Part shown: piece by piece, positions 12,989-25,112 of the stretch
Layout of the letters: every line of letters begins with the position of its first letter
Position numbering within the stretch: position 1 is the first letter of the stretch
Origin: Oscheius dolichura
Taxonomy: Eukaryota; Nematoda; Chromadorea; Rhabditida; Rhabditidae
Length of the DNA stretch: 64,000 bases
Assembly: GCA_932521035.1 (NCBI GenBank)
Contig: OW051492.1
Coordinates: 8,680,001-8,744,000 of the forward strand
Direction: 5' to 3'
The notes under the pieces: model-generated
Databases searched by the model: none
Told to the model about the DNA's origin: nothing
Seen by the model: the letters and a program-made list of their open reading frames with translations, nothing else
Made by a program: the position numbers and the translations under genes

Positions 12989-13558
12989 CTGAAATGTCTT
13001 TTATCCAGTTTTAAAGAAATGCCCTTACGGATTCCATATCCGCTATGGGCATCAGCAATAAGACGAAGTAAATCAGCCGGATCAGAAGAGGGAGGGGTAT
13101 TAGAAGGAGATTCTAAAAGAATTTACAAGAAATGGAGCGCGATTACCAGGAATAAGACTGGAAGGACCGGGTAAGAGGTGGCCATCCATTGGCAGGAAAT
13201 ATTGTTGCACTACACGTGGTTCGGACATTCAACACTACCGCATCTGAAATATTTAGAATTTCTATTTTTAGAGGAAAAAGAGAAGAGAAGAAGAGAAAGA
13301 AGAAGAGTTCGAAATGGGAAAGAGAGCCCGGGAGAGAGGCCCTCCTTCAATTAGAGGAATCTCTAATGGTGTTAATGACCGCCGGTGAAAAAAAGCCAGT
13401 TAGCTATGGATCGCAAAGTAAATAACGTTAAGGAGGAGCGAGGGAAGGATGTACTTCTTCTTTTGGACTTGGATTTTTCGGGGGTGGGTGGAAATAAAAA
13501 TAGAGAAAAATGGGAAATGGACAGAAAGGGAGTAAATAACTTCGATTTTCTGGATATA

Positions 13559-13689
13559 GTAGTCCGATCCCCTGCACCCGTAAAGTCTCGGCAGGAGGAT
13601 CACCTTTATTCAAAACAGTTACAAAACTGTGGTGCCTTTATACTTTTGACTTACCAAGCCTTTTCGGGCTCAAGGGATCGGTCTATCGT
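13559..13689. repeat. CTCGGCA inverted-repeat element, right arm decayed
   Basis: The left arm (AGTCCGATCCCCTGCACCCG, then TAAAGTCTCGGCAG) is intact. The interior, TTTATTCAAAACAGTTACAA, matches other copies. The right arm has mutated but keeps GGGATCGGTCTATCG at the end. Confidence 0.7.
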
Positions 13690-15195
13690 GTATCTCACCT
13701 ATTTTCTCAGGTTCTAGCCATGTTCGCGGGATTTTAACCAGAAAACTTGGAAACTGGAGCATTTGTCTGTTCGAAAAAAGCGTTTATTGAGGTTAAAACC
13801 GGAAACAATGGAAAGAAGACTGTTAAAGTTCGCGGGAACAGGTCTAAATTCGAATTTTTGCAGGGTTCTTGACTGGAAAATCCAGACTCTGGGACGGTTT
13901 CGGCGTTCTTTTTACTCTTTTGACTCTCTACGTATTTGATCATAAATTAAACGATCCTTGCTCTAATTTTAATCATTTTCAGTAGGATAGAGCGGCGCAC
14001 CAATGAAGGAAGAGAGTGCAGATCGGATATTTCACGGAAAAGTCATGTTTTTTTTGGTGGAATCATCCTTTTCCACCATTTTTTTATTAGAAAATCTTCA
14101 TTTCTCGGCAACAAGTGTTCTATTGTCTCGTCTAATAGTCCACGGCGACCTGTTGCGCCCATATTTCACATGCTTGACTTGCCGCGCTCCAATCACACAA
14201 AGAGCAACAGTTGTGTTGCGACAACGTGAAACATAGTAAATGAGGTAAGCAGCGTGCGTTTTGTGCTTTGCAAGCATGGTAAAACTTAATTTTATCCATT
14301 AAAAAGTTGGAAAGCATTCAAACGGTAGATTTCTCTGGTTTCACCGGTTCTGAAAAGGCAATTTTCACGTATTTTTCAATTTTTAGGGGAAATAGTACGG
14401 TAGTGACCATTTCACGTCAAATAGGAGGTTAGAATACAGGTAGCCGAATTTTCTGGACCTGATTTAGTGCCCGGGAACAGCTTGTGAACCAGAGGAAAGA
14501 GGCCAGAAGGGGAGAGGCGCCATTTCTCGGTCTTTCCCGCCTTTCCTTCACGCTTAATGATACATAAAAATTAATAATAATAAACTGCTGGACTGGGTGG
14601 TGGTGGCGGTATGGGTATGTAATTAATCAGAAATAAGTAGTGCCTTTAAAAGGTCGACACCAGGGTGGTGGAGATGTTTATGGCGGCTGGCTGACCACAT
14701 GTGTGAGCAATTAATTAGTTGAGCTGCGGAAGATTTCGGCTAACATATGGCATAGGACTTTCTCTCTGTCCTCGGTCAGGATTGGGAGGAGAGTGGTTTT
14801 TTGGAGGAATTCTAGACCTTTAACGACGGGGGGAAGGGAAGGGAAGAGGAGAGGAGACCACCCCTCCTGGAAGACACCTGGGGCACATGAGCCACCTCCT
14901 CGTCTCCCACTCAGCCCCCGAGCCAGTGTCAGCGTCGTATAAGTTACAATTATCAAACATATCGCAGATGTGCCGCTTTGATCTAGCCGGCAGCGGATGG
15001 TGACAGGGTGACGGGAAAAAGGCGAATTAGCACATCACTACAGTAGAAAAGAGGTAGTAAAGAGCAGCGAGAATGGGTCTGAAGTCGAGAGGCACCAAGA
15101 GACCAGCAGGCCCGTAAAAATATACTCTCGCACTTCTTTAGATAAATGCAAAGCGTCGCGAGAAGTTCCAGGAATAAAGCGCCTCCCTGCCTGGA

Positions 15196-15376
15196 AGTTT
15201 CGCGCCCGCACCCGTACGATCTCGGCATCTGATAGCTCTGATTACTGCCCGCGTACAGTATACGAAAAACTGGTGAAAACCAAAGAAAATTGCGCTTTGG
15301 AGCACAAAAATATCACTAGGAATAAAGTTCGTTCTTTTGTAAAATTTTGCCCCCGCACCCATAAAATCTCGGCAGT
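15196..15376. repeat. Two single arms of the CTCGGCA repeat
   Basis: GCACCCGTACGATCTCGGCA at about 15205-15227 and GCACCCATAAAATCTCGGCAG at about 15354-15375, both in the same orientation and each lacking a facing arm. Both resemble the 44770 and 29922 sub-type with GTACAATCTCGGCA rather than GTAAAGTCTCGGCA. Confidence 0.5.
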
Positions 15377-16339
15377 TGGAAGCTATGAACACGGCGCGCG
15401 TACAGTACTCCGCAAATCGCGGCAAAACAAGGAAAATATGCACTTTAGCAGCCATTTAAAGGGCTTTCTTCCCATCCAATCAAGCAAGAAGAATGTGTCC
15501 CACATGGAAATTTCCTCACGACTGTATGGCTTCGCCATTTTTAAAGATTTCTCTCTCTCCCTCTCCTCCCATCCCGGCTCCCGGCTTCCCTCATCTCAAT
15601 CAAAGCGATTATGGTCATCAAATTTTTTTTGCCCCCATATGGGATTAGTACCTTCGCCCCTGATAGAAATAAGGCTTCACCAGGGCGAGGCGCCTTCTGA
15701 TCTTGTTGCTATTGGAAGAGATTGGAAAGGAAAACAAATCGACTACAGGAGAGATGGGCCCCCGCTGATAAACAACACTTAATAATAACACAAATCGAGA
15801 CGGGAGAAAACGGGAAACATCAACTGACGTATAAGATCTCTCGTCCTTTTTTTAAATGGGAGCCATTTTCCCGGCCCATACAACGTGTCCTATGGATTGT
15901 AAAATACAGTAGGTCTCTAAATGAAATAGACAAAATAGAGAGAAAGAGAATTAAAAACTCGGAGTCTCAGAGCCTCTTATCAGCTTCTGACGCATTTTTT
16001 TGAGGCTGATAGACAGAGGAGGATAAAATTTATTAAAAGTAGAAGACAGGATTGGGAAGATGAGAAGTGCAAGCGGATAAACGGGAGAGGAGGGAATGGG
16101 GATGAGAAACTGTACAGGAAGGAAACGAACAGGGAGAGAGAGAGGGAGAGAGAAGAAGAAGAACTGCATGGCACGGGGAGTTCTCAATAAAAAAAAGAGA
16201 CCAGGCTATAAAGACGGATTGAAGCTCGATCCGTCATTGAGTCCCGAAACGTTTTGAAACTGAAAAAGTGAAGCGACGGGCTAGTGCGAAAGAAGAAGAT
16301 GAAAATAAGATTGGCGCGGCTACTTGCGAATGTTTTTAA

Positions 16340-17843
16340 CTGTCTAACTGTGGCTGACAGCTAGATTATCTTGAAACAGGGGCTAAGTTTCAGTTAAAAA
16401 TGGGCTGCCAATGCTCCCAAGCAATACTTTGAGCTGTCTAACTGTGGCTTTAAATTCTTGGGTTCAAATCTTGTTCCAATGGATATTCAGATCCACAGCT
16501 GAAAGCTAATTCAAGCCTTCGTTACAAGACCGACTAGAGGATAGAAACCATTTCTCCGGTAACTTGGAAGCAGCTGGCCAGAATATTGAAGGTCTGTGGT
16601 TAAAAATCTTGAACAACCCCGTAAAGTTTCTATTGGAAATCGACTGAACTGGAAATTGCTCTCTGCGCCGTTAATTGCGCCTTCTCTACATTAACTTCTT
16701 CATTTTTACCGTAATCCAGAGTATTTTCTTTCTAAAAAAGTTAATTCCCAAAGAAAGCGTGCAAAAAATAAATCTATTGAATGGTCTCGATCTATTGAAT
16801 GGTCTCGATCTCTCGTGGAAGGGCACCCGAAGTACATCCCCTTCGGGCAATCTCCTTTCTCGGAGCACAAGCAGCAAAAGCAACACACTTACGGAATGAA
16901 AGGATCAGGATAAAAAGGGGAGACAAACAGTCCATTTCTGAGAAAACGGAAGGGATGAGTCAAAAAAGGCGGAACAAAGATCGCCCGGGGAAGGGAAGAA
17001 CGGTATTACTCTCCCTCCCCCTGGCAGCCGGCTGATCAATGTATTCAAATGAGCGAATATTTTTTGGCTATAAAAATAGAAAAAAATAATAATAAAATCC
17101 GGAGAAAGGGCGAGAGAGTGATGCCAATTAGAATGACATTTTTGACAGAGAAAGAGAGAGAGAGAGAGAGCAAGCACACACAGACACAGCCAATAGGTGT
17201 AATTACAGGGGGCAGTGTAATTGCCGGAGCGATAGCTGCTTTTTATCTTCTATTTTATTTAATGGAAACTATATGCCAGAAGGTGAGAAGAGGGAGAAGG
17301 TTGACGGTCTAGCTGTGGAACTGTGGCTCACATGATCGATAATTGTCTAACTGTGGCTGTTTAGATCAACCAAGAACAAAATGAACAACGAGAAAATGAG
17401 AAAATGAGAGGAAGTAGCCAAAGAAGGTAGGAAGGAGAAGGGCGAGCCGGAACCTCCTGTCAGGTCAATCAGCCCATTAGTTGTCTAACTGTGGCTGTCT
17501 AAATAAAATTGAATGAGATTCATTGTGACCAAAAGGTAGGAAATTGTCTAATTGAGGTACTTGGAAAGATATAATTATTCTAGGAAATGAAATAATAAGC
17601 AGTGGGGGCGCTGACTGCTGTACTCTGTTCAGCCAGAGGAGTTGATGCTGGCTAACTGTGGCTTTTTAGACAAGGCAAGAGGGATTCAATAAAGGTGGAA
17701 AGGTAGGAAACTGTCTAACTGTGGCGTTTAGAAAGGTCTTATTGCTCACACCAGGTGAAAAATGACATCAAACGGGTAAAACAAGATTCAGAGCGCCCTG
17801 TGGCTCCGGCTAATTAGACCAGAAACGAACCACAGTTAGACAG
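16340..17843. repeat. Cluster of a 17-bp motif, CTGTCTAACTGTGGCTG
   Basis: Copies: 16340-16356, 16434-16449, 17307-17328 (changed), 17344-17359, 17482-17497, 17544 (changed: GTCTAATTGAGG), 17649-17663, 17711-17725 and one inverted copy at 17829-17843. Spacing is irregular, so this is not a satellite, but eight or more copies within 1.5 kb is well above chance. More copies are at 35331, 35487 and (inverted) 61795. The copies lie on low-complexity, non-coding background. Function unknown. Confidence 0.8.
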
Positions 17844-18806
17844 TGAATAATTTTGTATTTACAGTATTTGGCTCTCAATAATGTCGATGACAAAAGCCAT
17901 CAACTGAACAACGGGGCGAACAGCAGCAGTGCCCCCAGCGCTTAGCATAAATAATGGCTGAATTAACTGGGCGTCGATGGGTGATGGTCTGTTGCATAAT
18001 CTGTGAAGCGGAGGGGCACCTCTTTTGGGGGCAAGGGGGGCAGAGAGGAGAGGGTGAGGATGAAGTAATGAGGCGACTCGACACGGTAGTTGGATTAGGG
18101 GGGAACTCTGGAGGCGGGACACACGCGAGCAAGCTAAATTGGGGCGGGGTCTCTCCGTCTTCTTCTTAAAATTCGAAGAAGAAGAAATTATTATTAATAT
18201 ATAGAAAGAGACTAGTAGTATGAGAAAGAGAGAGAGAGCTGCTGGTGATAAACAATATATCACCTCAATTATACGCGGCTAATTATGATATTGGGGGCGA
18301 GAAGGGGCACGGGCAGGGGAGAGAGACTGAGAGTTGATTGAATCCCGCTCATTTCTCAATCTATGAGGTAAATGAGAGGAAAAGGCACAAATTAGCAAGT
18401 GAAAAACATAATAGATTAGTTTCAGAACAGGGATTTGGAGGGGAATTTCACTGAAACCATCTCCGAATCGAGCTGGGGCCCTTCCATTTGAGCGCGAAAC
18501 TCGATCCTTACAAATTTCGGGTCAAAAAACCGCTAGAAATAGTCAGTCAGCTTGTAATGCCCCTAGAATCTCTAAATACAGCTGGGAGATTCTCGACAAG
18601 AATGTTTTTGCAAATAGGGGAAGTACACTGTCCTCCAAAGGACAGTCAGCTCAAACAATGAGCAACTAATCCTCAGGAGCCGTGACTGTTTCTTTGAAAA
18701 AATCCTGCAAAACCTAGGAAGTCATTTCTCTATCAGCTGTTCCAGAGGAAAAGGGCAAAATGCGGAAAACAAGGCCAAACATCTGGAGAACTTTTGGCCC
18801 GGTCCA

Positions 18807-18938
18807 CGATAGTCCGATCCCCTGCACCGGTAAAGTCTCGGCAGGAGTAATGTCTTTATTCAAACCTGTTACAAAACTGTCACGCCTTTATACCTTTGTC
18901 TTGCCGAGACTTTACGGGTGCAGGGGATCGGACCATAG
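18807..18938. repeat. Best-preserved CTCGGCA inverted-repeat element
   Basis: CGATAGTCCGATCCCCTGCA leads into CCGGTAAAGTCTCGGCAG. The mirrored arm is TGCCGAGACTTTACGGGTGC then AGGGGATCGGACCATAG. The roughly 85-bp interior contains a T-rich core with ACTGTTACAAAACTGT-like sequence shared by the 13559, 22300 and 27807 copies. Arms of about 40 bp could fold into a hairpin. No open frame. Confidence 0.85.
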
Positions 18939-21900
18939 GGGATCGAGCCGGGGGTTTTAAGAAAAATAACCGTGGTTTTAGTTAAAATCCGAGAAATGTC
19001 CTTTTTCTGACCGGAAACAGCCCCCCGTTCTCTTTCCCGAATCTACCGTATCCTTTATAATCCTGTTCAAAGCTGTTAGACCTTCCTCCATTTGCAGAAA
19101 AAAAGATGACGAAGGCAGAGAGCGTGGTTCGAGATCCTGTAAGCTTGAAATCCCATCTTTATCTGTCCTTCTTATCATTCCTGATCATGTTTATCACTTC
19201 CGAAAGTGGTTAAAAGAATAAGGAAATCGGAATTTTAATCTGAACACAGTTTTTACCCAAGACACCTCGGAATTTTGTATATTCGCTGGCGTTTTGTGGA
19301 AATTAGACCTTATAGTAATGCCTACAGTAATCCCAGGGTCGTCATTGCCCTTTTAAAAAGTAAAAGTTAATGACTCTTTCTCCCGTTTAAACTATAAAGT
19401 GCCGCGTAGGTCAAAGGGGCATCGGAGCGCGATTTGAGTCGTTAGGGGGCCTGGTGATCTCGTTTCCTTTGAAGTGGCCCCAAATTAGAGAGAGTGAGAG
19501 GCTCATTGGGCCAATTTTACTTCTCTCCTCTTTTACAAAAGGAGGGATTATGAAGGATCTGTAAAGGGATAACAGGGGAGAAAGAGGATTAAGTTGAAGA
19601 GAATAAAAGGCTTTGTAATCAGAAGGGGCTTTTGAGGCGATTGTGGGATTACAGTAATCTCTAGAGGTTTTTCTCTCTTAATTTTTATAAAGAAAGAGAA
19701 AAGGTAAGGGTATCAGTACCAAGACTTTGGAGAAAATTAGCCGGGGTTGGCTACTTTAAGACCCGGCGAAAGAGACGGACCCTCCCTCCCTCCCCCAACA
19801 CAAATTAGGCAACTCAAGCTTTAATCCAATCAAGGCTGAATTAGCTAATTGTGAGACGAGAGCCAGTGCCGCCATCCCCGGCCCCGCCGAATCACTGAGC
19901 CATCTGCCCTTGGGACGACGAAACTTTCGGAGACTTTTAAGAATACTGAACGGGGGGTGGTAGGGGAGGGAGCGGATAATAAATTTGGACAAGAAGGGGG
20001 AAAGATGAGAGGCAATTGGCAGCCACGAGGTTATAATACTAATCACGGGACTGTATATAGACAGAGGGATGGGGGAAGGATAATTAGAGAGGGAGGGGAA
20101 AACAACGGTAAGAAGAACATGGTAAAGAAAGGACTGGGAGACGATACAGGACTACAGTGACTGGAGAAAATGGACAAATGACTAGATTTCGACCGTTTTG
20201 AAGGCGAACTGTAACTTTTAAGAGTTTTAAAGGACTGGCTACAAGACAGTAGGGACTTTATCGGATAAGTAAGCGTCTTGTTCAACCAAAACAGCAAAAA
20301 ATTGTGAGGGAATGGCTACATTTTCCCTAGAAGAGGTTCATTACCGTAATTCGTGTATCGGAAGGGAGCCTTCAGTAAGCGCGCCCTGTAAAATCATTTC
20401 ATACAGTACCTCTGAGTTTTTTACGAGGTTACTATTGCCATTAGAAACAAGGTCAGAGAGCTAAAAACTTTAGGAAACATTCAAAAAATGAAGCTGGCCT
20501 CCTTATTCCTTTAGACCGCTCTCTATCCGTTTTAGAGTAAATTCGCTGCAGTGAAATGATCTTGTTATTCCCACCTCCATGCCCTTTTTCTTGCTTTTCT
20601 TGGGCTATATCGTACAAAAATCCTTTCTCAATCTCTTCTCAAAGAATTGACCGAGCTAAGCGCTGGCGGCTGTACACGACAACCCTCACAATCCGACGGC
20701 AAATCCTATCTTTACACTGATTGCCTGATACCAGATAAACAGATTCGACAGACGTAGACAGATGAGCGGCACGTTCCTACTTTTATGGAATGTGGGGGAA
20801 TAAATATTAGAAATTGGGCGAATTTCCATCTTTTCAACTTTTTGGAAAAAAACAGAAAAAAAACATGTTTACTTTTGTGGGCGGAGGCCCACTTCCTGGG
20901 GGGCTTCAATAATCAAGGAACAGGGGAGAAATGGGGGAAAAGGGGGATAAAAAGCTAAGGACGGAATTAGAGACCTGTTACGTCGGATAATAGGTGACCG
21001 GAGAAGGGTTACGGTAGTTTGAGGCCTAATTAAGAAAACAGACAATGAGCCACAACTCTAGTCCAGTGGTCTCAAAGCGAAGTCGAGCGTTAACGGAAGG
21101 AATGAGAACCTCTTTATGAACTGTGTCGCTTCATGGCATTTGGATCATGTTTACGGGCAGTTCGCAAACTTTTTAACAAGGACAAGCCGTTAAAGGAACT
21201 GTCAGAAACCTAAAAAACATCATGAAGAATGTGGGCTTAAAAATTGGAACAAAATTTCTGTATAATCCCTGACTGAAAAGAGCTGGGATTCACCCGTTAT
21301 CCTCATTTTTTTGCTCCAACCTTTCCAAAAACGCTAACCTCCAGGACCTCGTGGATCTTGGTCAAAGCAAAGGGTTGTTCAAAATGTGCGCCATTTCCCT
21401 TTGTCTTTTCTACAGCCCCTAGTTTAAAAGGGGAGGATCTCCTCAGTTCTGGAGCGAGTGAGGCTCATTCCCTGGTTACTGTATCCGTCTGTTAACGTGT
21501 TTCCCTTTTCTTGATGAGTCTTCTCCTCCTTTCCTCCCCTCCTTTGCTTTGAGAGAGAAGAGAAGAAGACTACGGTAGTCAATTCATTTGCCGCCGTTTG
21601 GGCAACAGAGCAGGGGGCGAGGAGGAGGCGGCGGCGGCCTCGGAAGAGAGTAGGGGCAGAGGAGAGGAGGCGTTGAACAAATTATCATAACTTGGGGGCG
21701 ACAGCAGCACGGCAGGCGCTGGCCTAGCCCGAAATTGCATAACCACGGGGGCACGAGTAATGATGAAAACATGAAATGGAATAGAAATCAGATTAGGCTT
21801 TCGGGTGGGGACTTCTCTAACAATTTGACACAATTTTAACGCGAGAGAGAGAGAGAATTGTAAAGAAGGGCGTCGGGGGGACCAAGCCTCACATCCCCTT

Positions 21901-22299
21901 CCCACACACAGGTGCGAATTATGTTTTCCGCCTAATTTCACACATTTCGAGCTCCCTGTGGCTAATATGGAGGAGAGAGACTCGCTGGTGCGCGAACAAA
22001 TGCCCTCTCCCCCTCCATCTCTCTCTATTTCGATGAACAACTAGCGCATACACACACATTTAAGCTGACAAGTTTCAATGGCCCATATTTCATATGGTGG
22101 CCACGGTGATGACGGAAGGACACATTTATCCCCCTGCGTTTTTGGAGAGAGGTAGGGGGAACCGACGGCTGCAAACGACAAGGGCAATGAGCCACCAAAC
22201 CCCAAATTACTCCATGGATTTTAAAAGGCAAGGCGTGCCGGTTTAAAAGAACCAATAGGGTCTCAGAACGATAACTTGCATCGAGAGGAACAACGACGG

Positions 22300-22397
22300 C
22301 TATTCCAGAGGCTCGTCTTTATTCAAAACTGTTACAAAACTGTGCCACCTTTATACCGTTGTCTTGCCGACACTTTACGGGTGCAGGGGATCAGACA
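22300..22397. repeat. 5'-truncated CTCGGCA element
   Basis: The interior (TCTTTATTCAAAACTGTTAC) and right arm (CTTGCCGACACTTTACGGGT, then GCAGGGGATC) are present. The left arm is replaced by unrelated sequence. Confidence 0.7.
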
Positions 22398-23985
22398 CTC
22401 GAGTACCGAGTCATTTCAGACGGCTGGTACTGGCTGGCCGATAAACACCTGGCCCTCAAAACCCCATAGAAGTTATCAACCTTATTTTATCTACAGTACC
22501 CCTAGATCCTTGCAACTGTTCTTAACAAGATCTATCATAAGATCCGAAAGAAAGAAGTTCTCCAGCTGGATTGAACCGTAATTCACGCCGGGAGCGGCAT
22601 CCTCCAGAACTTCGTCGGAATCTACTGGCTTCAGCCCTTTTTCCCAAAACCGAGCCCCCTTCTTATTCTATTTCCAGCCTTCAAGAGATCGTAGAGAACC
22701 CAGAAACCTCAATGGAAGATCTCTGACGAACGGCCCGGGAGGTCAGCAGACGAGCAGACTTCCTGTTGTCCAAAAATGCGCTTCACTGGTCTCCAAAACC
22801 CATTTCTACGCATTTTTAGCCGTTTTTGAATCAAAAAAACCAATTCTGATGTGAGCTACCGTGTCATTGTTAAGAAAAGCTAATTTGAAAACTAGTCCCA
22901 AAGATCCGAGACAATGTGAAACCATTAGTTGTGATTGAAGATTAGCGCCTGATTACGGTATGAGGGCCAATAAATCTCACTTTAATTAACTTCTAGGGAG
23001 AGTAACCTATGCTTTACTATATTAGCTTGTCATTTATTACAGTAACCCGTCTAAATAGCCAGTTAAGAGGCGCCCTTCCCCTATGGAATTAGGCGAGGCG
23101 CTAGGCTATTATAACCCGGCTGGCTGTCCCATTCTGCCCTCCTCTGGGCGTAATCAATTGGCCTAAAATTTCCAGCTCAGGTGAGAATATAATTGGGGAG
23201 TTCAGCCGGGGGGAGACTCCGCCGCTCTGCTCAACACACCAAGTCCCAAAAAGACCAGAATCCGATGGGCCGAACTCTCCAGAGGAAAATTAAGGACCAA
23301 GGTTACGGCTTGGTGTTTCGAGGGGGGCAGAAGGGGAGATCCCTTAAATATAAAGATTACCCACCCTAATATATATAGAGAGAGAGCGGGAATAAATATG
23401 TTGACGGCGAAATAGTTAGGGAGAGAAGAAGATGACCCGCCAAGCTGTCTGATGAGGCGGCTCGTTAGCTCGCAGGGGCCGAAATCTCATTCATTCATTC
23501 TCGGCGGGGAAGGAGAGAGAGAGGAGGAAGACTAGTTGTACTCAATCAGAATGCGGGGGACCAGGATAAGTTAACAAGCGAGAGCCACGGACACAGGGAT
23601 GGGCACACAGCCACTAACAAAGCTAGCACAACTAACTCGGGGAAGGATATCTTACGGAGAAGCTACCGTATACCTTTTGGTGATTTTAATCTTGTTCTCA
23701 AAGTTTCTGACCTCATTTTAACGTTAATAATTCCTAGAAATTACCATTAGTTAGTGAAAATCCTACGGAAGCCTCCAAAATACGCGCGGAACCCGGCCAA
23801 CGGTACTAGAGAGAAGTTCTCATTTCACTTTGGGGCACCGAGCCACAATAACCCTCCTTTTCTGGCACAAATTGACATTATTGGTAGCATGGCATTATCA
23901 GTAAATTTCTAGTCTCCACAGTTCACACACCCTTTCCTTATCGCGGGCGTTTCCGCCGTCTTAATCATTTCACAACGTGTCGAAC

Positions 23986-25112
23986 ATGTTTCTTCCCCAA
24001 GCTCTTTTGATCTCTCTACTATTTCCAGGTGACATTTCCTCCCTTTCTCTATAATTTTCCTTATTTTTAGTTATTTATGCGTTAGAATGCCCTCAAAACT
24101 ATACAGACGGAGGTGACGGGAGCTGTTACTACTGGAATCCGGTACTCGCCCCCCTCTAGGAGTTATCCCCCACCTATTTACAGAATTATCTCCCTGTCCA
24201 ACCAAGAAATTGGCTGTATGACGACTGTTCCCGCCAAGGAGGATATCTTCTAGACGTGGCCAATGCCTTCCAAAACTCCGGGATCCAAAACAAAGCCTCT
24301 GCTCAGCGGTATGCCTTCAAGAACATTATGCTCGGGCTAACTTGCCTCGACGGGTCCTGTCAATGGGATTCCGGCCTTCAATCCAGCTACAGCAACTTTG
24401 CCACGGGTTAGACCTTTAATATACTTTAATTTAAAAGAGTGAAGGTCTCGACACGAGTATTGGTATCTGTGTGATGATGGAAATATCAACTGGGCTGTGG
24501 TACAGCGTCGACTGTAGCGCGACTCCCGCGCAATACGCGTGCAAATGGACACCGGGAATTCAAAGTAAGGGTCTTATCAAGAAAACTACCGTAATCTCCA
24601 ACTTATAGTCCCTGTCTGTAAAGATGAGCCTCAATTGTATTCAACAGCTCTTAGAAAGTCCTGCTACTTCGCGCCCCACGGCAGCAATAACGCCTCCAGC
24701 TGCCTGCCAGGAACACCAACTTCGATCCATTCCCACGAGGTAAATTCCCCTTTTAGAGGAAGGAAAGATTACGGTATTCAGGAAAACTCGTTCATATTAA
24801 AATTCGCCAAAGCGAATTATCTTCAAGGACCCATGCTTATTGGGCTCGGTATCAATGGCAGTCAGATGGCCTGGGTGGATGGAACACCCGTTGATTATTA
24901 TAATTTCTGTATTTTTCTAGGATTTTTAAGAAATTCAAAAGATTACAGGGACAAATAACCCAGGATCCGGAGATTGTGTGGCAATGGCACTGGGAAATGA
25001 GCCGAATGGAGTACGAATACCGGCAGGCACCTGGATTACTGTAGGCTGTGGTCAGGGACCTTCCAGCTATTCTTCCGTTTTTTGTAAAGCCGACGCAGTT
25101 ATTTCACAATGA
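23986..25112 (+). CDS. Secreted protein with two C-type lectin domains (clec type)
   Basis: Seven exons: 23986-24028, 24071-24141, 24184-24406, 24445-24564, 24609-24739, 24782-24908, 24949-25112. All phases agree and give about 292 residues. The signal peptide is MFLPQALLISLLFP. The first lectin-like domain opens with CPQNYTDGG and GSCYYW and contains NWLYDDCSRQGGYL, then GLTCLDGSCQW, CVMMEISTGLWYSVDC and YACKW. The second has KSCYFAPHG, then LIGLGINGSQMAWVDGTP, GDCVAMALGN and VGCGQ...FC. The WVDGTP and GDCVAM pattern and the cysteine pairs are typical of the CTLD fold. I see no clear QPD or EPN sugar-binding triplet, so carbohydrate binding is not certain. Six introns are 38-47 bp. AATAAA overlaps the stop codon. 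A GATA-type site (CTTATCG) lies about 45 bp upstream of ATG. Exon 4 uses the unusual acceptor GTGAAG. Confidence 0.88.

Larger units (their letters stand above)
12989..23985. other. Non-coding region rich in short repeats
   Basis: No gene is recognised on either strand over about 11 kb. It holds two complete CTCGGCA elements (13559, 18807), partial ones (15196, 15352, 22300), the GTCTAACTGTGGCT cluster (16340-17843), an 18-bp tandem duplication near 16777-16812, one GTAAGCGCGCCC motif (20375), a TTAAAGGAACTGTCAG element end (21190-21205) and AG microsatellites (about 17150). Part of it may be upstream or intronic DNA of the zfh-2-like gene. Confidence 0.5.

Noticed and set aside
15980-16187. 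Ser/Leu-rich minus-strand frames
   Set aside because: Translation of an AG microsatellite-like tract.
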